Shown piece after piece: positions 10,991-20,122 of a stretch of 54,534 nt of DNA. The number at the start of each line of letters is the position of its first letter. Position 1 is the stretch's first letter. Below the pieces are notes generated by a model. That model saw nothing but the letters and a program-made list of their open reading frames with translations. It was not told the origin of the DNA and searched no databases. The translations under genes were made by a program, and so were the position numbers. Source of the DNA: Candidatus Enterocola intestinipullorum (GTDB lineage Bacteria > Bacteroidota > Bacteroidia > Bacteroidales > Paludibacteraceae). The DNA lies in NCBI GenBank assembly GCA_017694565.1, contig JADIMR010000088.1, positions 1 through 54,534 of the forward strand, given 5' to 3'.

Positions 10991-11022
10991 CGCCGCAGGA
11001 TGTACATCCTGCGGCGTTTTTT
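10991..11022 (+). terminator. Strong perfect-palindrome terminator
   Basis: CGCCGCAGGATGTACATCCTGCGGCG + TTTTTT. Confidence 0.75.
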
Positions 11023-11265
11023 ATATGATAATGTCAGTTGATTATGCGTTAATGTTTGTTCATGAAAAGCTGCCTCATCCTGAGATTCAAGTTGGGATAG
11101 TGTAGCGTTATGCTTTTATTTTATGATTATCAACGGTTTGATATAACCATTTGAGAAATAAACTTTTAGCAAGTTATTGGAGAAGTGGTGGTAACGACTA
11201 AGAAACCGTGCGATTTTCAGCGTTTTGCAGTGCTATGCTGTCAAATAACTCTTTTAACTGCAAAG

Positions 11266-11301
11266 ATACAAAATAGGCTTGAGTTCAAGCCTATTTTGTA
11301 T
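11266..11301. repeat. 36-bp near-perfect inverted repeat
   Basis: ATACAAAATAGGCTTGA-gt-TCAAGCCTATTTTGTAT (17-bp arms, 2-nt loop). Confidence 0.8.
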
Positions 11302-11425
11302 GATTTGTATTAAGTAGTGTCTGAGTTATGATGTGAGATGAAAGTTGCGTGGGTATTGATGAAAAAGTTATTTTTGTAAAAAATAAATCGGCATTATTAT
11401 GTCGATGAGTTAAAAAACATATAGT

Positions 11426-11896
11426 GTGGTTATGAAGAAACTTGTTTTTTTATTTTTTCTGTTGCTCTCGATATTACATTCCGAGGCTCAGCAGCAATGG
11501 GGAATAGTTTCAGACACTGGAGATTTTTGTCCTTTGTCCGAAGTCGAATTTCTTATAGCTTCCGATTCGGATGCTTCTTTTGCCATAGGTTATAAAAATG
11601 GGGGGTTGAGTGCTGAGATTCAGAGCATAAGTTTTGAATTCAGAGATATGCCAACAGGTATTATACCAGTTGAAAGAGTGGATGGCAATATCTCCCTATA
11701 TCCGAATCCTGCTATTACTAAATTGTATGTTATCAGCGGAGGAGAAGGTGATATTAATATTTTTGATTTGAAGGGTAATGTGGTTAAAACTGTGAAGATT
11801 GAGGATGGGAGCAATGGAATATATGTGGGCGATTTGGATCCTGGCATGTATTTGTTGAAGACATCTGAATATGCTGTCAAATTTTTGAAAAAATAA
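11426..11896 (+). CDS. Small secreted protein with T9SS type A sorting domain
   Basis: 156 aa; signal peptide, then SLYPNPAITKLYVISGGEGDINIFDLKGNVVKTVKIEDGSNGIYVGDLDPGMYLLKTSEYAVKFLKK. Start could be the Met at 11432. Confidence 0.75.
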   Translation: MVMKKLVFLFFLLLSILHSEAQQQWGIVSDTGDFCPLSEVEFLIASDSDASFAIGYKNGGLSAEIQSISFEFRDMPTGIIPVERVDGNISLYPNPAITKLYVISGGEGDINIFDLKGNVVKTVKIEDGSNGIYVGDLDPGMYLLKTSEYAVKFLKK

Positions 11897-11909
11897 TATT
11901 CCGTGTCAT

Positions 11910-13040
11910 ATGAAAAGAACATTTATATATTTGATTTTAAGCATTTTTGCAGCTTTTCAGTTGCTTTGTGCCCAGTTCTTGATAGAAAAGACAGATGGCA
12001 GTTTTGTAAACTTGTTTGATGAAAAGTTGTATTTTTCCGAGGATTCCCGAAGTGGTAATTGGGCAATCGGTGATGAATATTCGGAAGAAAACGATGTTGA
12101 AAACATAGTTTCTGTCAGGCGGGCATTCCCTTCCGTTCCATTCGATTCAGATTTCTATTATGGACGTTCTTTGTTGGAAACCGAACAAGAGAAAGCAGCA
12201 TACGATTATTTGCTCAATACGTTTCTTACATATACTCCGCCAGCCGGGACTACCGGGATTGTTGAACGCATAGCCGTCGATTTTGCATCGGCAGCCATAG
12301 AAGTAACATACGATTAACTGTTGAAGATTGGCAAATATTTGTCGGCAGATGAGCCTCGTTTGTTAATGGTGCAGTCTTTTGTTCCCAAAGGCGATCCTAC
12401 TGCGCTGGTTAGTCCTCCTACTACCGGAAATGTCGGTATTGTCTATTATGATGCCCGTTTTTATAATGTCAGTTCGGCATATTCAATACAAAGCAACAAT
12501 ATGGCAAAAATCGAAGCTAAAGTATCTACGATTCTTGCCAAGTTGAAAAACGATATGACTGATGCGCAAAAATTCAGGGTTTTGCATGATGAATTTATAA
12601 AGTCTGTTTCTTACGGAGGCATGAGTACCGGAGCATCGGCAACGATAGAAGGTGCTTTTATTCCTAATAATTACGGTTATTGTGCCATAGTTTGCCAAGG
12701 ATATGCCAGAGGTTTGCAGTATTTGTGTCAACGTGCCGGGATTCAGGTGATATATGTTACGGGTACGGCATCATATAGCGAGCCGCCGGTCGACCATGCT
12801 TGGAATATGGTAAAAATAGAAGGTCAATGGTATAATACGGATCCTACAAATGACGATCCTCCTACCGGAGCTTCAATTCCGGTTCGTTATGATGATTTCT
12901 TGCAGTCGGACAATGATTTCTTGCACGACCATACTCCCGGTATCTCTACGCAAGGAACCGCAGTCTCATATCCGGTGTTCCCTCAAACTGTTGCCGAGAG
13001 TTATCCGCTTGCAGATACAGAATACCCGATAGCAGATTGA
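11910..13040 (+). pseudogene. Secreted transglutaminase-like protein interrupted by one in-frame TAA (12315-12317)
   Basis: Upstream ORF 11910-12317 and downstream ORF from 12321 are in the same frame; downstream part has VCQGYARGLQYLC...VDHAWNMVKIEGQWYNTDPTNDD (Cys-His-Asp transglutaminase core). Confidence 0.7.
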
Positions 13041-13057
13041 TTATTTTGTTATACGCA

Positions 13058-13097
13058 ATAAAGAAAGCCCGATCGTGATGACCGGGCTTTCTTTATT
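13058..13097. terminator. Bidirectional terminator between convergent genes
   Basis: AATAAAGAAAGCCCG-atcgtgatgac-CGGGCTTTCTTTATT. Confidence 0.75.
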
Positions 13098-13110
13098 GCC
13101 GATATTGGCT

Positions 13111-16100
13111 TTATTGAACGTTGAAGTCTTCGTTCTTCAAACGCAGATAGCTGCGATAACGCCATTTGGCATTGTTCTCGGCAGCATCGAACAATTCTTC
13201 GGCTTCGGCTGGATACAACTTCATAACTGACGCGAAACGTACCTCTCCTTTGAGGAAGTCCTTGAAGTTCTCCCATTGAGGTTCTTTGCTGTCCAAAGTG
13301 AAGGGGTTCTTGCCTTCTGCTTCAAGGGCGGGGTTGTAACGCCACAAGTGCCAATAACCGCAGGCTACGGCTGCTGCTTCTTCGGCTTGTGCCTTGCCCA
13401 TGCCTTTCTTCAAACCGTGGTTGATACATGGCGCGTATGCGATAATCAATGAAGGCCCGTTATATGCTTCGGCTTCGCGGATGGCTTTCAAGCACTGGGC
13501 TTGGTCTGCTCCCATCGCCACTTGTGCAACGTATACGTAACCGTAAGTGGTCGCAATCATACCGAGGTCTTTCTTGCGTACGCGCTTGCCGGAAGCTGCA
13601 AATTTGGCAATGGCTCCAAGAGGGGTCGCTTTTGAAGATTGTCCGCCGGTGTTCGAGTAAACTTCCGTGTCGAGCACAAGTATGTTCACGTCTTCCCCGG
13701 AAGCTATCACATGATCCAAACCACCGTAACCTATGTCGTATGAAGCGCCGTCGCCTCCGATGATCCATTGGCTGCGTTTAACGAGATAGTGGCTCAATTC
13801 TTTCATTTGGGTGGCTTTGGGGCAGCCTGCCTTTGCTGCTTCGTCGATAAGCGGCAGGAGTTTCTCTGCTGCGGCCTTGCTTGCAGCGGCATTGTCTTTG
13901 CCGTCTATCCATTCTTGGGCAGCTTCCTTGAAGGCGGCCGGGGTTTGCTCCGAAGCTATGCCTTCTTCCAGCAAGCTTTGGAGACGTTGGCGCATTTTCT
14001 TGTTTGCAAGAACCATGCCCATGCCGAATTCGCAGAAGTCCTCGAACAATGAGTTTGCCCACGCAGGACCTTGGCCTTTTTCGTTTGTGGTGTATGGGGT
14101 AGACGGTATGGAACCGGAATAAATTGACGAACAACCGGTGGCGTTCGCGATTATTTCACGGTCGCCGAACAGTTGCGAAACCAATTTCACGTATGGCGTT
14201 TCACCGCAACCGGAGCAAGCACCCGAGAACTCGAACAAGGGAGTAGCGAATTGCGAATTTTTTACGTTCGCGCTTATGTCCACGAGGTTCTGTTTGCTCT
14301 TGACGTTCTTTACAAGGTAATCCCAATTTGCCTGTTCGGGAAGTTGGCTTTCCAAACTTACCATTGACAATGCGGGACCGCCTTTCTTGGGGTTGCCGGG
14401 ACATACGTCCACGCAGTTGCCGCATCCCAAGCAGTCCAAAACGTCTACCTGCATACGGAATTTCATTCCTTTCATGGCAGCGGGAGCCAATACGGGAATC
14501 GTGGTCGCAGTGAAGCCTTCTGCTTCCTTGTCGTCCAAAACGAAAGGACGTATACATGCGTGGGGACATACGAACGCGCACTTGTTGCATTGTATGCAGT
14601 TTTCTGCATTCCATACGGGGACAAACGAGGCTACGCCGCGTTTTTCGTATGCGGCGGTACCTTGCGGCCATGTGCCGTCTTCAATGCCCTTGAATGCCGA
14701 TACAGGGAGCAAATCCCCGTTTTGGGCGTTTATGGGACGTACTATGTTGTTTATGAAATCTGGATCGTCGTTGGCTTTTGCCTCGTCGTCTGGAAGGTTT
14801 GCCCATGCGGGATCCACCGCAAGTTCCTTGTATTCCCCGCCACGGTCGACTGCCGCATAGTTCTTGTTGACTACGTCTTCACCTTTCTTTCCGTATGATT
14901 TGACAATGAATTTCTTCATCTGTTCGATTGCCAAATCCACAGGAATGACACCGGTGATGCGGAAGAATGCCGATTGGAGTATGGTGTTGGTGCGGTTGCC
15001 CAAACCTATTTCCTGGGCGATTTTCGTGGCGTTGATATAATAAACCTTTATGTTCTTCTGCGCGAAATAACGTTTTACGTTGTTCGGCAGGTTGTGGGCC
15101 AATTCTTCACCTTCCCAAATGGTGTTCAAGAGGAAAGTGCCGTTTTGTTGCAATCCCCTTGTAACATCGTACATGCGGAGATATGCCTGCACGTGGCATG
15201 CGACGAAATTCGGAGTGTTCACCAAATAAGTACTGCGGATGGGCTTGTCGCCGAAACGCAGGTGCGAGCAGGTGAAGCCGCCTGATTTTTTCGAGTCGTA
15301 GGAGAAATAGGCCTGGCAGTGCTTGTCGGTGTTTTCCCCGATTATCTTGACGGAGTTCTTGTTCGCGCCTACCGTGCCGTCAGCTCCCAACCCGTAGAAT
15401 TTCGCTTGGAACATGCCTTCGCCGCCGAGGGCTATTTCTTCTTTTGGGGGCAGCGACGTGAATGTTACGTCATCGACTATGCCGAGAGTGAAGTGGTCTT
15501 TGGGTTTGGGCAATGCCAGATTCTCGTAAACCGAGATTATCTGTGCGGGTGTCGTATCGTTGGAGCCGAGGCCGAAACGTCCTCCTACTATTTCGGGGGC
15601 GTTTTCAACACCGTAGAAGCATTCTTTCACATCCAAATACAAAGGCTCTCCGTTCGCTCCCGGTTCTTTGGTGCGGTCGAGGACGGCAATCCTTTTGGCA
15701 GTCTTGGGAACGGCTGCAAGGAAGTGCTTCGCGGAGAAAGGACGGTACAGGTGGACGGCCACCATTCCCACTTTCTCGCCTTGAGCGGTAAGGTGGTCAA
15801 TGGTTTCGCGTATGGCTTCGGTTGCCGATCCCATGGCGATAATTACCCTGTCCGCGTCTTCCGCGCCGTAATAGTTGAACAAACCGTATTTGCGGCCGGT
15901 AATTTCGGAAATCTTGTCCATGTATTCCTCTACTATTTCCGGAACGGCGTCATAGTAGGGGTTGCAGCTTTCGCGGTGTGCGAAGAATGTGTCGGGATTT
16001 TCGGCCATGCCGCGTGCCACTGGATGTTCCGGGCTGAGTGCGCGGTTGCGGAATTCGGACAATGCCTTTTGGTCCACAAGCGGGGCGAGGTCCTCGTTGT

Positions 16101-16665
16101 CCAAACGTTCTATTTTCTGTATTTCATGCGATGTGCGGAATCCGTCGAAGAAGTTGAGGAAAGGCACGCGGGATTTGATGGTTGCAAGGTGTGCCACGCC
16201 TGCCAAATCCATGACTTCCTGTACCGAGCCTTCGCATAGCATCGCGAAGCCCGTCTGGCGGCATGACATCACGTCTTGATGGTCGCCGAAGATACACAAT
16301 GCGTGGCTTGCTATGGTACGTGCCGAAACGTGGAATACGCAGGGTAAAAATTCACCGGCGATTTTGTACATGTTGGGAATCATCAGCAGCAAACCTTGGG
16401 ATGCGGTGTAGGTAGTCGTTAATGCTCCTGCCTGCAACGAACCGTGTACCGCGCCTGCGGCGCCGGCTTCCGACTGCATTTCCTGCACTGATACTGTTTC
16501 TCCGAAAATGTTCTTGCGACCTGCGGCAGCCCACTCGTCCACATACTCGGCCATCGTCGAGGACGGCGTTATGGGATAAATGGCGGCTACTTCCGAAAAC
16601 ATATACGAGATATGCGCGGCAGCCTGGTTTCCGTCACAAGTCAGGAATTTCTTTTCTTTTGCCAT
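13111..16665 (-). CDS. nifJ: Pyruvate:ferredoxin (flavodoxin) oxidoreductase
   Basis: About 1184 aa; YPITPSSTMAEYVDEWAA, two 4Fe-4S motifs CIQCNKCAFVCPHA / CLGCGNCVDVCPG, GCGETPYVKL. Start at MAKEKKFLTCDGN preferred over the ORF-track start. Confidence 0.97.
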   Translation of the reverse strand: MAKEKKFLTCDGNQAAAHISYMFSEVAAIYPITPSSTMAEYVDEWAAAGRKNIFGETVSVQEMQSEAGAAGAVHGSLQAGALTTTYTASQGLLLMIPNMYKIAGEFLPCVFHVSARTIASHALCIFGDHQDVMSCRQTGFAMLCEGSVQEVMDLAGVAHLATIKSRVPFLNFFDGFRTSHEIQKIERLDNEDLAPLVDQKALSEFRNRALSPEHPVARGMAENPDTFFAHRESCNPYYDAVPEIVEEYMDKISEITGRKYGLFNYYGAEDADRVIIAMGSATEAIRETIDHLTAQGEKVGMVAVHLYRPFSAKHFLAAVPKTAKRIAVLDRTKEPGANGEPLYLDVKECFYGVENAPEIVGGRFGLGSNDTTPAQIISVYENLALPKPKDHFTLGIVDDVTFTSLPPKEEIALGGEGMFQAKFYGLGADGTVGANKNSVKIIGENTDKHCQAYFSYDSKKSGGFTCSHLRFGDKPIRSTYLVNTPNFVACHVQAYLRMYDVTRGLQQNGTFLLNTIWEGEELAHNLPNNVKRYFAQKNIKVYYINATKIAQEIGLGNRTNTILQSAFFRITGVIPVDLAIEQMKKFIVKSYGKKGEDVVNKNYAAVDRGGEYKELAVDPAWANLPDDEAKANDDPDFINNIVRPINAQNGDLLPVSAFKGIEDGTWPQGTAAYEKRGVASFVPVWNAENCIQCNKCAFVCPHACIRPFVLDDKEAEGFTATTIPVLAPAAMKGMKFRMQVDVLDCLGCGNCVDVCPGNPKKGGPALSMVSLESQLPEQANWDYLVKNVKSKQNLVDISANVKNSQFATPLFEFSGACSGCGETPYVKLVSQLFGDREIIANATGCSSIYSGSIPSTPYTTNEKGQGPAWANSLFEDFCEFGMGMVLANKKMRQRLQSLLEEGIASEQTPAAFKEAAQEWIDGKDNAAASKAAAEKLLPLIDEAAKAGCPKATQMKELSHYLVKRSQWIIGGDGASYDIGYGGLDHVIASGEDVNILVLDTEVYSNTGGQSSKATPLGAIAKFAASGKRVRKKDLGMIATTYGYVYVAQVAMGADQAQCLKAIREAEAYNGPSLIIAYAPCINHGLKKGMGKAQAEEAAAVACGYWHLWRYNPALEAEGKNPFTLDSKEPQWENFKDFLKGEVRFASVMKLYPAEAEELFDAAENNAKWRYRSYLRLKNEDFNVQ

Positions 16666-16730
16666 TTTGACTGTGTTTAATTTGTTGTTTGCCAACGAAC
16701 AGTGTCCGAGGCGTTTATGATTTTTTTTAT

Positions 16731-16755
16731 AGGTTACAGGTTTCAGGTTTCAGTG
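16731..16755. repeat. 7-bp-period tandem repeat (AGGTTAC/AGGTTTC)
   Basis: AGGTTAC AGGTTTC AGGTTTC AGTG. Confidence 0.6.
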
Positions 16756-16810
16756 TCATACCATTCATCAATCCAAGCTGCGAAGCAGCCTCTGGCATCC
16801 GGCCCCCGAC

Positions 16811-16843
16811 ACCTATTTGCGGTACACAGCTCCGGAAATAGGT
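16811..16843. repeat. Intergenic hairpin upstream of nifJ
   Basis: ACCTATTTGCGG...CCGGAAATAGGT, one mismatch; adjacent palindrome GCTGCGAAGCAGC. Confidence 0.55.
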
Positions 16844-16961
16844 TCGCAAATATAATAAAATATCTAAATCGTATATAATATTTTGGTATAGCATGAAAAA
16901 TATTCGCCTTATTACGGGATTGTCCGTTTTTTTTCGCGTCTATGCGGTAAGCGCGGTTGTT

Positions 16962-17717
16962 TCATTCGATGACAAGCTCCACCGGGCAGTGGTCGGAACC
17001 GTGGATGTCGCTCAGGATCGAAGCGGAAACCAATCTCGGCCGCAGCCTCTCTGAAGTTAAGAAATAATCGATACGCCACCCGGCATTCCTTTCGCGTGCT
17101 TTCATGCGGTAGGACCACCACGAGTAAGCCCCGGCGGTTTCGGGATAAAAGTGCCTGAATGTGTCGATGAATCCGGCTTGCAGGAGTTCCGTGAACTTCT
17201 GCCGTTCCTCGTCGGTAAATCCCGCGTTGTCATGGTTTGTGGCAGGATTCTTCAAATCTATTTCCTTGTGCGCGACATTCATGTCGCCGCATACTATTAC
17301 CGGTTTGCGTTTGTCCAAGCCGCATAGATATTGCCTGAATGCGTCTTCCCATTGCATACGGTAATCTAAACGGCGCAAACCGTCCTGGGAGTTGGGCACG
17401 TAAACCGTTACCATGAAGAAATCCGGCATTTCCAATGTAACAACCCTGCCTTCGTTGTCGTGTCCGGCAATGCCTATGCCGTAAGAAACATCGACAGGCT
17501 CGTGTTTCGTGTATATCGCCGTTCCCGAATATCCTTTTTTTTCAGCGTAATTCCAGTAGGACTTGTAGCCGTCGAACTGCAAATCCAATTGTCCTGCCTG
17601 CATTTTCGTTTCCTGCAAGCAGAAAAAATCGGCATCCGCTTGTTTGAAAAATTCCGCAAAGCCTTTTGTCGCGCAGGCCCTGAGCCCGTTGACATTCCAA
17701 GAAATGAATTTCAGCAT
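16962..17717 (-). CDS. xth: Exodeoxyribonuclease III
   Basis: MLKFISWNVNGLRAC...FFCLQETKMQ...VCGDMNVAHKEIDL...WRIDYFLTSERL...SDHCPVELVIE. Confidence 0.95.
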   Translation of the reverse strand: MLKFISWNVNGLRACATKGFAEFFKQADADFFCLQETKMQAGQLDLQFDGYKSYWNYAEKKGYSGTAIYTKHEPVDVSYGIGIAGHDNEGRVVTLEMPDFFMVTVYVPNSQDGLRRLDYRMQWEDAFRQYLCGLDKRKPVIVCGDMNVAHKEIDLKNPATNHDNAGFTDEERQKFTELLQAGFIDTFRHFYPETAGAYSWWSYRMKARERNAGWRIDYFLTSERLRPRLVSASILSDIHGSDHCPVELVIE

Positions 17718-17814
17718 TTTTTGTACCAATGTTTTATGTCTGCAAAGGTAATTATATTTTCGCATTGCGTGATTGTTTGCCGTTTGTCCGTGCATACGTT
17801 TGCGTCATTTTTCC

Positions 17815-17822
17815 TAACTTTG
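17815..17822 (+). promoter_or_regulatory. Bacteroidetes-type -7 box (TAACTTTG) very close to start codon
   Basis: TAACTTTGC ends 4 nt before ATG 17827. Confidence 0.4.
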
Positions 17823-17826
17823 CGAC

Positions 17827-20073
17827 ATGAGTGAAATTCTCCTGCGATGCCTGTTGTGCGTGTGTCTCGTATCATTTTGGTGCGGGGCCTCCGCGTCGTC
17901 CGGCAAAGAACGTCCCAAAGTGGGACTGGTACTCAGCGGCGGAGGTGCGAAAGGAGTCGCCCATGTCGGGGCTTTGAAAGTGATAGAGGAAGCCGGCATT
18001 CCGGTGGACATAGTGGTGGGGACGAGTATGGGGTCGATAATCGGCGGCCTCTATTCCATCGGGTACACTCCCGCCCAATTGGACAGTATCGTAAGGCACT
18101 TGGACTGGATGAACCTGCTTTCCGACAAGACGAAACGTTCAGATGTAACATTGAGCCAGAAGGAAGATCTGGACAAGTATTTAGTTTCAATTCCCTTCAA
18201 TTTCAAGGATTTCAAGTCCGTTTTTTCCGGGGTCATAAAAGGCGACAATCTGGAAAGCCTGTTTTTCAACCTGACCCGTCCTTATACGGATTCGATAAGT
18301 TTCGACGATTTGCCCATTCCATACGCATGTGTGGCGACGGATGCGGATACCGGCGAGGAGGTAGTGTTCCGCAGCGGCTATTTGTATAAATCCATGCGGG
18401 CGAGCATGGCCATCCCCACGGTGCTTTCCCCGGTTGAATGGAACGGCCGGTGGTTGGTGGACGGCGGGGTGAAGAACAACTATCCCGTGGATGTGGCAAA
18501 AGCCATGGGAGCTGATATAATCATAGGCGTGAACGTGGAGGACATGAACGACACCACGGCCGTAAACAAGCAAGACCCGAATGCGATAAGCCTGCTGTTC
18601 AAGTTGGTGATGATGGGAGGACAAGAAAAATATCTCGAAAATGTGGCGGAAACGGACGTATATATTCCTGTTGACATGAAAGGTTTTTCCCCTGCGAGTT
18701 TCGGGCGCGCGGCATTGGATTCGATAAACAGGCGCGGGTATGAGGCCGCAATGTCGAAGATGCCGGAACTTGCGGCGTTGGGCAAAAAAACAGGCATCGT
18801 CAAAGACAGCGCCGCCTTGCGTGGCAGGGGGTATAAGATAAAAGAAGATTCGAGCCATTACGTCAAGATATACGATGTCGCATTCAAGGGTTTCAATAGC
18901 AGGGAAACCAAATGGTTGAAAAACAATGCGGGCGTGAAGGAAGGACAGTACCGCAACCGTACGGAATTGGACGAAAGCGTCAAACTTCTGCGTAATACCC
19001 ATCCTAAGGCGAAAATAGAAGTGTTTTTCAAAGATACGTTGGACGGATATTCAGTGGAGTATGTAATGAGCGAACGTTTCGACAACCGTTTGAATCTTGG
19101 AATGAACGTGAATACGGAGGAGATTGCCACGATCATAGCCAATGCCGATTTTTCAGTCAATACTCCTTGCCCGTCGATGGGCTCCGTTACAGCGCGGTTC
19201 GGCAAGAGGAACGGCGTATTCGGGGAGTATTTTTTCGACCCGTATTCATACGGCAGGATTTATTTCAAGGTAGGGGCGGAGTACAACACCGTCAGTACAT
19301 ATTTTCAAGGCTCACGTTTTTGCGATGTGGCATATTTCCGCCCGTCTTTCCGTTTCGAGTTTTCCGACCAGACTTGTTCCCATAACGATTTGATGTTCCG
19401 ACTTGGCGCGGATGTCGAATATTACGATTATGTCGATACTTTGTATACGCTGCAAAGGGAGCATTACGACGTGGACAGCGATTTTTTCATCAATTACTTC
19501 GTAGGGTTGAAATACGACACTTACGACAGGGCCTATTTCCCGCGAAAGGGTTCGGTAGTGGACGTGTCCGCCAGTTTGTATACCGATAACGGTTTTTCTT
19601 TCTTGCACGACAGCCCGATATTGGCCGTTTCCGCATATTGGCAATCGGTTTTTTCGTTTAACAGCCGGTTTTCGTTCATCCCGTCGGCGTTCGCCCGCTG
19701 CCTCGTTTTCTCATACGACCGCACTCCTTTTGCATATTCCAACATGTTGGGAGGCTATACTTTCGGCAAATATTTCGCATCGCAGATGCCGTTCGAAAGC
19801 GTGGCCCATTTGGAGATTTTCCAGGATTACGATTTCATGTCGGGAGTCGCTCTCGGATTCCGCGAAAGGTTCTTCAAGAACCATTATGTTTATTTGACTG
19901 GTAATTTCGCAGTGTTGGGGAATGTCTTTGACGCTTCGCCGGTCGAGCGGATGATATACGGCGGCGCGCTACGTTATGCCTACGACAGTTTCATAGGTCC
20001 GTTAAGCGCGTCGTTCGCCTATTCTAACATGTCGAAATTCGGTTTTTACATACATTTGGGTTATGTCTTTTAG
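17827..20073 (+). CDS. Patatin-like phospholipase with POTRA-like and BamA/Omp85-like beta-barrel domains (PlpD-type)
   Basis: LVLSGGGAKGVAHVGAL, GTSMGSIIGG, VDGGVKNNYPVD (Ser-Asp dyad); C-terminal beta-barrel ending in ...FGFYIHLGYVF. Confidence 0.9.
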   Translation: MSEILLRCLLCVCLVSFWCGASASSGKERPKVGLVLSGGGAKGVAHVGALKVIEEAGIPVDIVVGTSMGSIIGGLYSIGYTPAQLDSIVRHLDWMNLLSDKTKRSDVTLSQKEDLDKYLVSIPFNFKDFKSVFSGVIKGDNLESLFFNLTRPYTDSISFDDLPIPYACVATDADTGEEVVFRSGYLYKSMRASMAIPTVLSPVEWNGRWLVDGGVKNNYPVDVAKAMGADIIIGVNVEDMNDTTAVNKQDPNAISLLFKLVMMGGQEKYLENVAETDVYIPVDMKGFSPASFGRAALDSINRRGYEAAMSKMPELAALGKKTGIVKDSAALRGRGYKIKEDSSHYVKIYDVAFKGFNSRETKWLKNNAGVKEGQYRNRTELDESVKLLRNTHPKAKIEVFFKDTLDGYSVEYVMSERFDNRLNLGMNVNTEEIATIIANADFSVNTPCPSMGSVTARFGKRNGVFGEYFFDPYSYGRIYFKVGAEYNTVSTYFQGSRFCDVAYFRPSFRFEFSDQTCSHNDLMFRLGADVEYYDYVDTLYTLQREHYDVDSDFFINYFVGLKYDTYDRAYFPRKGSVVDVSASLYTDNGFSFLHDSPILAVSAYWQSVFSFNSRFSFIPSAFARCLVFSYDRTPFAYSNMLGGYTFGKYFASQMPFESVAHLEIFQDYDFMSGVALGFRERFFKNHYVYLTGNFAVLGNVFDASPVERMIYGGALRYAYDSFIGPLSASFAYSNMSKFGFYIHLGYVF

Positions 20074-20122
20074 CTGCCTTGCGGCACAATGCCGTTCAAT
20101 AGTGTATGGTTGTTATAACAAA

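Noticed and set aside
15319-16239. Long plus-strand ORF (306 aa) opposite nifJ
   Set aside because: Antisense shadow of a well-conserved CDS; no motif or signal peptide.
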